64,000 nt of DNA from contig NZ_MOBJ01000009.1 in assembly GCF_003732225.1 (NCBI RefSeq), forward strand, positions 62,001 to 126,000, written 5' to 3'. Position 1 is the stretch's first letter; each line of letters starts with the position of its first letter. The notes beneath the pieces are model-generated. The model was given only the letters and a program-made list of their open reading frames with translations, did no database searches and was not told the DNA's origin. Both the position numbers and the translations under genes were made by a program. Positions 34,001 to 43,405 of the stretch are shown here, in pieces. The DNA comes from Pseudomonas brassicacearum (GTDB lineage Bacteria; Pseudomonadota; Gammaproteobacteria; Pseudomonadales; Pseudomonadaceae).

Positions 34001-34581
34001 ATCAGCAGCAGTCTGAGCGCAAGCGTTATCTGGATGCTCAGGACGCTGACCTGGTGGAAGCGCTCGATACCCTGGAAAACGTCATTCGCAAGATCGACAA
34101 GGAAACCCGCAATCGCTTCAAAGATACCTTTGATCAGATTAACGGTGGATTGCAGGCGCTTTTCCCAAAAGTTTTCGGTGGCGGCAGCGCTTATTTGGAA
34201 CTGACGGGCGAAGATCTACTCGATACAGGGGTAACGATCATGGCGCGTCCGCCCGGGAAGAAGAACAGCACCATCCATTTGCTGTCGGGCGGTGAAAAAG
34301 CCCTGACGGCACTGGCGCTGGTTTTTGCGATCTTCAAGCTCAACCCGGCGCCGTTTTGCATGCTCGACGAAGTTGACGCGCCGCTGGATGACGCTAACGT
34401 TGGACGCTACGCCCGATTGGTGAAAGAGATGTCACAAACGGTGCAGTTCATCTATATCACCCACAACAAGATCGCCATGGAAATGGCCGAGCAATTGATG
34501 GGGGTTACGATGCACGAGCCCGGTTGTTCACGTCTGGTAGCCGTGGATGTCGAGGAGGCGATGGCAATGGTGGACGCCTGA
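31093..34581 (+). CDS. smc: Chromosome segregation ATPase SMC
   Basis: The 1162-residue condensin subunit folds newly replicated DNA. It has Walker A GPNGCGKSNI at residues ~32-41, two very long coiled coils rich in E, Q, R and L, and a hinge at about residues 500-660 (ETVLGADLQAVLVDDFAGF). The C-terminal head has signature motif LLSGGEKALTALAL and Walker B PFCMLDEVDAPLDDANV. The ATG at 31093 (MRLKCIKLAGFKSF) is the family start. No scpA/scpB is present in the window. Confidence 0.96.
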   Translation: MRLKCIKLAGFKSFVDPTTVNFPSNMAAVVGPNGCGKSNIIDAVRWVMGESSAKNLRGESMTDVIFNGSTSRKPVSQASIELVFDNSDGTLIGEYAAYAEISIRRKVTRDSQTTYYLNGTKCRRRDITDIFLGTGLGPRSYSIIEQGMISKLIESKPEDLRNFIEEAAGISKYKERRRETENRIRRTHENLARLTDLRDELERQLERLHRQAQAAEKYQEYKAEERQLKAQLSALRWQALNEQVGQREAIIGNQEISFEALVAEQRNADASIERLRDGHHDLSERFNLVQGRFYSVGGDIARVEQSIQHGQQRLRQLQDDLKEAERSRLETESHLGHDRTLLATLGEELDMLTPEQEVTSAAAEEAAAALEESETTMHGWQEQWDSFNLRSAEPRRQAEVQQSRIQQLETSMERLAERQRRLAEERDLLSADPEDAAILDLNEQLAASEATLEDLQASEEAQVERLEQLRQELQLALQNQQQAQGDLQRLNGRLASLEALQQAALDPGTGAAEWLREQHLAERPRLAEGLKVEAGWELAVETVLGADLQAVLVDDFAGFDLSGFAQGDLRLLSPASDGVRIPGSLLDKVEAQIDLSPWLGQVKPVESLEQALTLRGQLSVGESLISRDGYWVGRHFLRVRRASEAESGMLARGQEIQRLGLEREEREATVETLETTLQNLRAQQRQQENGREHLRRLLQDEARQQGELKAQLSAGKAKAEQLTLRRTRLDEELGELSEQRALEHEQVGESRLQLQEALDSMAIDTEQRELLLAQRDSLRERLDRVRQEARQHKDHAHQLAVRLGSLKAQHDSTRQALERLELQSERLTEKREQLSLNLEEGEAPLEELRLKLEELLDKRMSVDEELRTAQIALEDADRELRDAEKRRSQAEQQSQLIRGQLEQQRMEWQALTVRRKTLQDQLLEDGYDLHGVLATLVAEANEKEAEEELERIAARIQRLGAINLAAIDEYQQQSERKRYLDAQDADLVEALDTLENVIRKIDKETRNRFKDTFDQINGGLQALFPKVFGGGSAYLELTGEDLLDTGVTIMARPPGKKNSTIHLLSGGEKALTALALVFAIFKLNPAPFCMLDEVDAPLDDANVGRYARLVKEMSQTVQFIYITHNKIAMEMAEQLMGVTMHEPGCSRLVAVDVEEAMAMVDA

Positions 34582-34837
34582 GTCATGGCGTGCAGGCCAT
34601 ATGTTTGCGGGAATCAGGGATTTTTACCCGCGCAGATTGCTGGCCAATCGACATAATGGCTGAAGCCATCGCGACTGACGGTGTAAAGTTATCTTTGGTC
34701 GTGCTAGTTTAATGTCAATTTTTCGTATGCGTGGGCAAAACGCCATTCAGAACAGAGAGTTGGCGCCACGTTTTAAAGCGGTTTGCAGGTTGTAAACCCC
34801 TTATTTTTCAGCATTTTTTATAGAGGCACGGGATTAC
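34582..34837 (+). other. smc-zipA intergenic region
   Basis: This 256-base gap is AT-richer than the genes around it and should hold the zipA promoter. No distinct repeat or terminator hairpin was found. Confidence 0.4.
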
Positions 34838-35689
34838 ATGGAAATCGGTCTGCGCGAGTGGCTGATCGTCATCGGCATTATTGTCATTGCCGGTATTCTT
34901 TTTGATGGCTGGCGGCGTATGCGCGGCGGCAAGGGCAAGCTGAAGTTTCGCCTCGACCGCAGCCTGTCCAACCTGCCGGACGAGGACAGCGGCGCTGAAC
35001 TGCTGGGCCCGCCGCGTGTGCTGGATACGCATAAAGAGCCGCAACTCGACGAGCATGACTTGCCGTCGGTGAGCATGCCTGCCCGTGAGCCGCGTGAATC
35101 GGGTTCCAAGCGCGGCAAGCGTGGCAGCGAGCCGTCCCAGGGCGACCTGAATTTGAATCTGGATCTGGACGGCGGCCCGAGCTTCAGCAGTCGTGACGGT
35201 GATTTTCCGGACGAAACCAAATCGTCGAGTGCTGTGGCCGATAAAGAACAGCCGCAGGCAGAAGAAGTACTGGTCATCAGCGTGATCTGCCGTGACCCGG
35301 GCGGTTTCAAAGGCCCGGCTCTGTTGCAGAATATTCTGGAAAGTGGTCTGCGCTTTGGCGAGATGGATATCTTCCATCGTCACGAAAGCATGGCCGGCAA
35401 CGGCGAAGTGCTGTTCTCCATGGCTAACGCGGTCAAGCCTGGCGTGTTCGATCTGGACGATATCGACCTGTTCAGCACCCCGGCCGTCAGCTTCTTCCTC
35501 GGCTTGCCAGGCCCGCGTCACCCAAAACAGGCCTTCGACGTGATGGTCGCTGCCGCTCGCAAACTGTCCCAGGAGCTCAACGGCGAACTGAAAGACGACC
35601 AGCGCAGCGTGCTGACCGCTCAGACCATCGAGCACTACCGTCAGCGTATCGTCGAGTTCGAGCGCCGCGCCCTGACCCAGAAGCGCTGA
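34838..35689 (+). CDS. zipA: Cell division protein ZipA
   Basis: The 283-residue protein tethers FtsZ to the inner membrane. It starts with a membrane helix in the N-out orientation ([29 protein letters not shown]), followed by a charged and flexible linker (~35-145). The FtsZ-binding ZipA domain at ~145-280 includes [20 protein letters not shown] and [12 protein letters not shown]. Confidence 0.95.
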   Translation: MEIGLREWLIVIGIIVIAGILFDGWRRMRGGKGKLKFRLDRSLSNLPDEDSGAELLGPPRVLDTHKEPQLDEHDLPSVSMPAREPRESGSKRGKRGSEPSQGDLNLNLDLDGGPSFSSRDGDFPDETKSSSAVADKEQPQAEEVLVISVICRDPGGFKGPALLQNILESGLRFGEMDIFHRHESMAGNGEVLFSMANAVKPGVFDLDDIDLFSTPAVSFFLGLPGPRHPKQAFDVMVAAARKLSQELNGELKDDQRSVLTAQTIEHYRQRIVEFERRALTQKR

Positions 35690-35745
35690 TATCGACCCGA
35701 AGACTGCGAACGCTTGGTGATCTTGAAATTGTTGAGAGCAAGATC

Positions 35746-35820
35746 AAAAGATCGCAGGCTTCGCCGGCTCCTACAGAGGTCACGGCATCACGTAGGAGCT
35801 GCCGCAGGCTGCGATCTTTT
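35746..35820. repeat. REPIN (family 3)
   Basis: Two inverted units related to GAGCTGCCGCAGGCTGCGAT with AAAAGATCG outer ends, between zipA and ligA. Confidence 0.9.
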
Positions 35821-35850
35821 AACGTAGCCCACGAATTGCATTCAGATTGA

Positions 35851-38247
<2,397 letters not shown>

Positions 38248-38254
38248 AACCGTC

Positions 38255-38315
38255 AAGATCGCAGCCTGCGGTATACATCGCCCCTCGTAGGAGCTGCCGC
38301 AGGCTGCGATCCTTT
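38255..38315. repeat. REP element (family 3), unequal arms
   Basis: One full unit (GAGCTGCCGCAGGCTGCGAT core, 38287-38315) with a shorter inverted partner at 38255-38271, between ligA and the metallopeptidase gene. Confidence 0.85.
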
Positions 38316-38394
38316 GATTTTGTCTGCACGGAGCGTGGGAACGATCTCGGCGCAGGAATGATCTAGTCTTGGCAGGCCCCAGGGAGAGATCGCC

Positions 38395-39387
38395 ATGTAC
38401 CGCTTTTTCGAGCAGCTCAGCTCACGTATCGCCGCACCCTTCATTGGCGAAAGCTCGCGTAACAGCAAGGTCTGGCATTGCCGTTGCGGGCAGTCACTGT
38501 TCTTTCGCAACAGTCAGTGCCTGGCCTGCTCGGCAGCCTTGGGTTATCAGCCTGAGCAGAGTCGTTTGTCATCGCTCGCGCCGGGGTTCGACGTCGATAC
38601 CTGGCAACTCGATGCGGAGCCCGAGGCGGGGCTGTTTCGCCGTTGCGCCAATCTGGATACGCCGGCCGCCTGTAACTGGCTGCTCCCGGCTCATGGTTGG
38701 GGCGTGCACTGCATTGCCTGTGCTCTGAACCGAACCATTCCCGACCTGTCGATCCCTGAAAACCATGACCATTGGCGCAAGGTGGAAATCGCCAAGCGTC
38801 GTCTGGTCGCGCAACTGGTGAGCCTGGGCTTGCAGGTGATCCCCAAGTCAATCGATGAGGAGTGTGGCCTGGCGTTTGATTTTGTCGGCGTCGACCTTGA
38901 GGGCAAGTCGCCGACCACTGGCCATGCCAATGGCCTGATTACCCTCGATATCAAAGAGGCCGACGATGCTCACCGCGAGCGCGTCCGCGTGCAGATGCGC
39001 GAGCCGTATCGAACCTTGATCGGGCATTTTCGTCATGAAGTCGGGCATTACTATTGGGATCGCCTGATCGCCAATGGCCCTTGGCTGGAAGCGTTTCGCG
39101 GACTATTTGGCGATGAGCGTGTCAGTTACGCCGAGGCGCTGGAACGGCATTACCAGCAGGGCGCTCCACTGGACTGGCAGCAAAGTCATGTCAGCGCTTA
39201 CGCCACCATGCACCCGTGGGAAGACTGGGCGGAAACCTGGGCGCACTACCTGCACACGCGCGGCATGGGCCAACCGGACTTCTACCCCTTCGTCCTGTCG
39301 CCTGCGGTCATCGCCAAGTTGCATTTCGTTCACCTGGTGATCCAGCAGGAGGGCGGCAGGGCGGATGAAGTTTTACGAACCCAGTAA
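38395..39387 (+). CDS. Putative zinc-binding metallopeptidase with N-terminal zinc ribbon
   Basis: The 330-residue protein has an N-terminal four-cysteine zinc ribbon (CRCGQSLFFRNSQCLACSAALG, residues ~25-50). A metzincin-like active site HEVGHYYWD lies at about residue 214, with a downstream WEDWAETWAHYLH segment that may supply the third ligand. This combination matches the family annotated as putative zinc-binding peptidase in proteobacteria. No signal peptide is seen, so it is probably cytoplasmic. The substrate is unknown. Confidence 0.82.
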   Translation: MYRFFEQLSSRIAAPFIGESSRNSKVWHCRCGQSLFFRNSQCLACSAALGYQPEQSRLSSLAPGFDVDTWQLDAEPEAGLFRRCANLDTPAACNWLLPAHGWGVHCIACALNRTIPDLSIPENHDHWRKVEIAKRRLVAQLVSLGLQVIPKSIDEECGLAFDFVGVDLEGKSPTTGHANGLITLDIKEADDAHRERVRVQMREPYRTLIGHFRHEVGHYYWDRLIANGPWLEAFRGLFGDERVSYAEALERHYQQGAPLDWQQSHVSAYATMHPWEDWAETWAHYLHTRGMGQPDFYPFVLSPAVIAKLHFVHLVIQQEGGRADEVLRTQ

Positions 39388-39397
39388 GGTGGATCTC

Positions 39398-39528
39398 GTA
39401 GCAGCTGGCGAAGCCTGCGTTCGGCTGCGCAGCAGTCGTAAAGTCAGGCAACGCGGTTTTTCAGATAAGCCGTGTGCAACGGATTCACGACTGCTGCGCA
39501 GCCGAACGCAGCCTCCGGCAGCTGCTAC
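39398..39528. repeat. REPIN (family 2)
   Basis: A long inverted pair beginning GTAGCAGCTGGCG and ending CAGCTGCTAC, related to 6986-7115, between the metallopeptidase gene and ffs. Confidence 0.9.
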
Positions 39529-39596
39529 GGGTTGCGATCTTTCCGGGTCTGCGCATGTCCTTGACCTGACTCATATTTTTTAATCCGCACCAACGG

Positions 39597-39624
39597 TTGT
39601 AACTTCGTCTCAGATAGGTACAAT
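39597..39624 (+). promoter_or_regulatory. Sigma-70 promoter of ffs
   Basis: TTGTAA and TACAAT are spaced by 16 bases. The predicted start near 39631 is ~26 bases upstream of the mature RNA, so the 5' end would need processing. Confidence 0.7.
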
Positions 39625-39656
39625 GGCGCGGCTCGCCGTCAGGTGAGCGTCGTTAT

Positions 39657-39769
39657 GGTGACCCCATCGGTCCCTCCGCAACGATTACCCGTGAACCTGG
39701 TCAGATCCGGAAGGAAGCAGCCACAGCGGGAACATTGTGTGCCGGGGTGTGGCTGGTGGGGTCGCCACC
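39657..39769 (+). ncRNA. ffs: Signal recognition particle RNA (4.5S RNA)
   Basis: The universally conserved SRP RNA domain IV is seen in CAGATCCGGAAGGAAGCAGC (39701-39720), with the GGAAG/GCAG tetraloop region. The 5' end (GGTGACCCCA) pairs with the 3' end (TGGGGTCGCCACC) to close the long hairpin. The length, about 113 nt, matches 4.5S RNA. It binds Ffh for co-translational membrane targeting. Confidence 0.96.
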
Positions 39770-39775
39770 TTAACG

Positions 39776-39805
39776 CCAGGCCTTCATTCGCAAGGTTTGG
39801 ATCTT
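39776..39805 (+). terminator. Possible ffs terminator
   Basis: A 9-bp stem CCAGGCCTT/AAGGTTTGG (two G-T pairs), loop CATTCGC, is followed by ATCTTCT. It sits 6 bases after the mature RNA. Confidence 0.45.
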
Positions 39806-39933
39806 CTCCAAAAAACCAGATTCTTAAGTCATTGATCATTTCCGATCGATGTTTTGCTGCGCCTGAGAAAACACCGCCATTGCGAGCGCGTAAGTCTGTC
39901 GGTGCCGATGTCCGTCAGGATTCAGCGCAAATG

Positions 39934-39983
39934 AAAAGAGCAGGCATGCCTATCAATCCGATACGCATGCCTGCTCTTTTTTT
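39934..39983. terminator. Very stable bidirectional terminator between ffs and the XRE gene
   Basis: A perfect 16-bp stem (AAAAGAGCAGGCATGC with its complement), then one mismatch and four more pairs, has a 5-base loop. Seven Ts follow on the plus strand and four on the minus strand. It ends the XRE transcript on the minus strand and shields it from ffs read-through. Confidence 0.9.
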
Positions 39984-39993
39984 GTTTCTGGCT

Positions 39994-40308
39994 CTAAGGC
40001 TTGGACAAGGCCTGGTCTACCGCCGCGATCAGCTTTCCCAGATCCTTCGGGGTGGCTTTGTGTATGACACCGAACAAATACGCTCGCTGTTCGTCTTCGT
40101 CGCCAAGATCGGCAAAAAACGCTTTGAGCTTCACTCCCAGCACATCGGCAAGCATGAACAGGGCTTCCACGCTGGGGGTATAGGTGCCGGTTTCGAAGCG
40201 GCTGATGGTTTTGGGGTCAAAACCGGTTTTTTCACCGAGTTCAGCCTGAGTAAGCCCCGCCACCTTGCGATAGCGTCTTATGGCTGGACCCAAACTTGAA
40301 ATTTGCAT
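39994..40308 (-). CDS. XRE family HTH regulator
   Basis: The 104-residue protein has an N-terminal helix-turn-helix (IRRYRKVAGLTQAELGEKTGFDPKTISRFETGTYTPSVEALFMLADVLGV, residues ~10-60). A short helical tail ends PKDLGKLIAAVDQALSKP. It resembles the small stand-alone regulators found in accessory regions. No obvious partner gene is next to it; the next gene rightwards is divergent and encodes a c-di-GMP protein. Confidence 0.85.
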   Translation of the reverse strand: MQISSLGPAIRRYRKVAGLTQAELGEKTGFDPKTISRFETGTYTPSVEALFMLADVLGVKLKAFFADLGDEDEQRAYLFGVIHKATPKDLGKLIAAVDQALSKP

Positions 40309-40797
40309 CGCTCAATTCCCATTTAGAATCAAGAACTTAACGATAGATTTTTGCATTAGACAACTGCATGATCCATCACCTTGCTTTGCAAAATGTGATG
40401 TATTTCGTAGAATCTCCGTTTCGTACGGGCATTTGGTGACCTGGCTTCATAAGTCCAGGCAATGTGAGACAGCCAGCATTGCGTTACCTCACGGGGTGTG
40501 CAGAGACGCCGCTGACGACGCGAAATGCCGTTCAATATTACCAGAGTCGGTGTTTTTGACGTGCCTGTACGAGGCCTCTGAGCCTAGTTGATCTTCGTCT
40601 GTTCGGGGGCCATCAAATGCTGTCCATGGAGTTTTAACGTGCATCTGAATTTGCCGGCCCGCTCTTTTACAAGGATGTTGCCCCGACAGCATCACGTTCT
40701 GCGATCCCCAACGCAGTGCAAGACCTTTCAAAACATCTCTTCCGGGCGTTGTGCGCTGGTCGAGCGGTACAACCGCTAGCCACAGTGGGCCAGACTC
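40309..40797. other. Long gap between XRE and GGDEF-EAL genes, no gene supported
   Basis: This 489-base divergent region is AT-rich on its left side. Short frames on both strands (for example 40489-40938 minus, 40588-40779 plus) have no recognisable domain and no good ribosome-binding site. It may contain decayed coding sequence: the frame of the GGDEF-EAL gene is open upstream as far as a TAG at 40777 and again before it. Confidence 0.45.
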
Positions 40798-42498
40798 ATG
40801 GATGAGAAGTACCGTAGGGCCGTAGATGCAGCCGCCATTTTCTCCGAGACTGACCTGGCGGGGCGCATTACTTACGTCAACGATTTGTTTTGCGAGGTGT
40901 CTGGTTATAGCCGCGAGGAATTGCTGGGGGCCAATCACCGCATCCTCAACTCAGGCCTGCATTCTGACGATTTCTTCGCAACGATGTGGCGCACCATTGC
41001 TCTGGGCAAGGTCTGGAAGGGCGAAATTTGCAACCGGGCCAAGGACGGTAGCCTCTACTGGGTCGATAGCACCATGGTGCCGGTGCTGGACGAGTCGACC
41101 GGGCGGGTCCATCGCTATCTGTCGATTCGCTTTGATATCAGTGAAAAGCGTCAGTTGCTGCACTCTCTGCAATGGCGGGTCGGCCATGACGTGCTGACCG
41201 GACTGCCCAATCGGGCGTATCTCTCCGACTTGCTCGAGCAAGCCCTGGATTATTCCCGTGTCGAGAACGTGCCGTTGGCGGTGTGCATGCTCGACCTCGA
41301 CGGCTTCAAGGCAGTGAATGACGGCTATGGACATGCCAGCGGCGACTTGTTGCTGGTTGAGGTGGCCAAGCGCCTGCGCACCATCGTTCGTGGCGAAGAT
41401 GTGGTGGCGCGGCTGGCCGGGGACGAGTTCGTGCTGATTTTGCGTTTTGTGCGCGATATGCCGGAATTGCGCGCGGCGTTGCATCGAGTGCTGGGGGCGA
41501 TCTCTGCGCCGTATTCGATTCTGGGCAAGGACATCAATGTCTTTGCCAGCATCGGCGTCACGCTGTTCCCGGTCGACAGCGAAGACGCGGAAACCCTGCT
41601 GCGTCATGCCGATCAGGCGATGTACGTGGCCAAGCAGAGCGGGCGTAACCGTTTTCACCTGTTCGATGTGGTGCGCGACCAAGAGGTCAAGGCGACTCAT
41701 CAGACAGTCGCGCGGGTTCGTCAGGCATTGCTCAACGATGAGCTATGTCTGCATTTTCAACCCAAGGTCAATATGCGTTGCGGTGCGGTGGTGGGCTTTG
41801 AAGCGCTACTGCGCTGGGAGCACCCACAGAACGGTCTGGTGCCACCCAGAGAGTTTCTGCCGTTTGTGGAGGAGACTGATCTGATCGTCGATATTGGCGA
41901 GTGGGTGATGGAGCAGGTTCTGGCGCAGTTGTCCCAATGGCAAAAGGACGGTCAACGGTGGCCGGTCAGCGTCAACATCGCTGCTCGGCATTTTCAACGG
42001 GCGGACTTTTTTGATCGACTCAAGAACGTGCTCGAACGGCACGCCTGGGTCGCTCCCCAGTTGCTTGATCTGGAGATTGTCGAGTCGGTGGCGATCGAGA
42101 ATATTCAGCACGTCAGTACCTGCCTGCAAGCCTGTCAGGCGCTGGGCGTGAGGTTCTCTCTGGGAGATTTTGGCACCGGCTATTCGTCGCTGAGTTACCT
42201 CAAGCGCCTGCACACGCAAACCATCAAGATCGATAAGTCATTTGTGCGCGACATACTGCATGATCGCGACGATCTGGCGCTGACTACCGCGGTGATCGGC
42301 CTTGCCCGGGCCTTTGGGCGAGAGGTGATCGCCGAGGGCCTGGAGAGCATAGAGCATGGCCAGTTGCTGTTGCGCCTGGGCTGCGAGGTGGCGCAGGGCT
42401 ATTTCATTGCGCGGCCGATGCCAGCGAGTGAAGTGCCGGGTTGGGTCGAGGCCTTTGTCGCGCCGACCCAGTGGCAGGCGCTGGACCAGGCGGTCTGA
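40798..42498 (+). CDS. PAS-GGDEF-EAL protein with altered EAL metal site
   Basis: This 566-residue protein without membrane segments has a PAS domain (residues ~8-115). The GGDEF domain (~120-290) has active site RLAGDEFVLI and a preceding RGED that fits the inhibitory RxxD site. The EAL domain spans ~305-555. In the EAL domain E335 (EALL), N393, E426, the IKIDKSF lysine and the VIAEGLE glutamate are kept. However, the usual DDFGTG reads GDFGTG (G456), removing one of the two metal-binding aspartates. It may be a cyclase with an impaired phosphodiesterase, or an effector. The ribosome-binding site is weak. Confidence 0.88.
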   Translation: MDEKYRRAVDAAAIFSETDLAGRITYVNDLFCEVSGYSREELLGANHRILNSGLHSDDFFATMWRTIALGKVWKGEICNRAKDGSLYWVDSTMVPVLDESTGRVHRYLSIRFDISEKRQLLHSLQWRVGHDVLTGLPNRAYLSDLLEQALDYSRVENVPLAVCMLDLDGFKAVNDGYGHASGDLLLVEVAKRLRTIVRGEDVVARLAGDEFVLILRFVRDMPELRAALHRVLGAISAPYSILGKDINVFASIGVTLFPVDSEDAETLLRHADQAMYVAKQSGRNRFHLFDVVRDQEVKATHQTVARVRQALLNDELCLHFQPKVNMRCGAVVGFEALLRWEHPQNGLVPPREFLPFVEETDLIVDIGEWVMEQVLAQLSQWQKDGQRWPVSVNIAARHFQRADFFDRLKNVLERHAWVAPQLLDLEIVESVAIENIQHVSTCLQACQALGVRFSLGDFGTGYSSLSYLKRLHTQTIKIDKSFVRDILHDRDDLALTTAVIGLARAFGREVIAEGLESIEHGQLLLRLGCEVAQGYFIARPMPASEVPGWVEAFVAPTQWQALDQAV

Positions 42499-42501
42499 GG
42501 C

Positions 42502-43260
42502 TTATTGATCGACCTGGGTCGGTTCGTTGGTTCCGGTGTAGAGCCTGATGATGTCGTCGATTTCCCCGGACATTTTCATCTTGAGCAGCGTTTGCAGAAT
42601 CCGCTGGACCGGCAGTTTTGGGTCGTTACGTACATAACAACCGACGTTTTGCTCCTGCAACACCGCGACTGCCCGCAATGGTCGGTCGGGCATCAATTGC
42701 TGATTGAACCAGTCCAGGGCCCATTGATTGCTGACGGCGTAGCGATTACGGCCGGCCGCCAGTTTTTTCAGCACCTGTTCCTGATTGCGCGCATCGTCGC
42801 GTTTGAGCTGGCCGCGATCGAAGAGTGGTTGCAGGGTCGGATAGCTGTAGCCGAGCACGGTGCCGATCGGTTGCACGGCAAGGTTTGCGGGGACGACCGA
42901 GGCAGGAGCGCTTTGCGTGCCGATCAGCAGGTCGCGCTGAAACCACAGCGGAACGCTCCAGAGGTAGTCCCCGGATGGGTTCGGCAGCCAGGATTTCGCC
43001 GCATAGCAGCGGATGTCGATTTCCCCGTGTTCCATGGCGCTTTGCACGCGTGCGCGGGCCAGCATATGGAATTCGGCCGGCAGACCCACCTGCGTGGCCA
43101 GGCTGAGCATCACATCGTACAAAATGCCTTGGGTTGGCCGACCGTGCTCGATTTGCACCATGGGCATCGCCCAGCTGTCGATGATTGAAAAGCGCAAGGG
43201 CGCTGGCGCGGCAATAGCGCTGACGCTGATCAACAGCAAAGCCCCCAAGGCTGAACGCAT
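42502..43260 (-). CDS. Periplasmic solute-binding-like protein (SBP_bac_3 type)
   Basis: The 252-residue exported protein has a signal peptide (MRSALGALLLISVSAIAAPAP) and a GGAGAG ribosome-binding site before the ATG at 43260. The rest resembles polar-amino-acid-type binding proteins (GILYDVMLSLATQVGLPAEF, GEIDIRCYAAKSW, GTVLGYSYPTL). No ABC permease or ATPase genes are adjacent. Such orphan proteins sometimes act as sensors or as inputs to c-di-GMP enzymes. It ends next to the GGDEF-EAL gene in convergent orientation (3 bases apart). Confidence 0.8.
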   Translation of the reverse strand: MRSALGALLLISVSAIAAPAPLRFSIIDSWAMPMVQIEHGRPTQGILYDVMLSLATQVGLPAEFHMLARARVQSAMEHGEIDIRCYAAKSWLPNPSGDYLWSVPLWFQRDLLIGTQSAPASVVPANLAVQPIGTVLGYSYPTLQPLFDRGQLKRDDARNQEQVLKKLAAGRNRYAVSNQWALDWFNQQLMPDRPLRAVAVLQEQNVGCYVRNDPKLPVQRILQTLLKMKMSGEIDDIIRLYTGTNEPTQVDQ

Positions 43261-43405
43261 AAACTCTCCAGCAAAAGACCGGCAGGAGCCGATAAAAACG
43301 CCTCCAAAGACCAGCTTAGCCAGATTAGCCGAGCGCACCGGATGCAATTTTGCCCTTGCTCCGCTAGCATTACCCGCTTCCGCTTCCCAGTTGCGACGGT
43401 TTTCG

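Noticed and set aside
40489..40938. 149-codon minus-strand frame in the XRE/GGDEF-EAL gap
   Set aside because: It overlaps the start of the GGDEF-EAL gene antisense, has no recognisable motif and no clear ribosome-binding site. A decayed fragment is possible but not supported.
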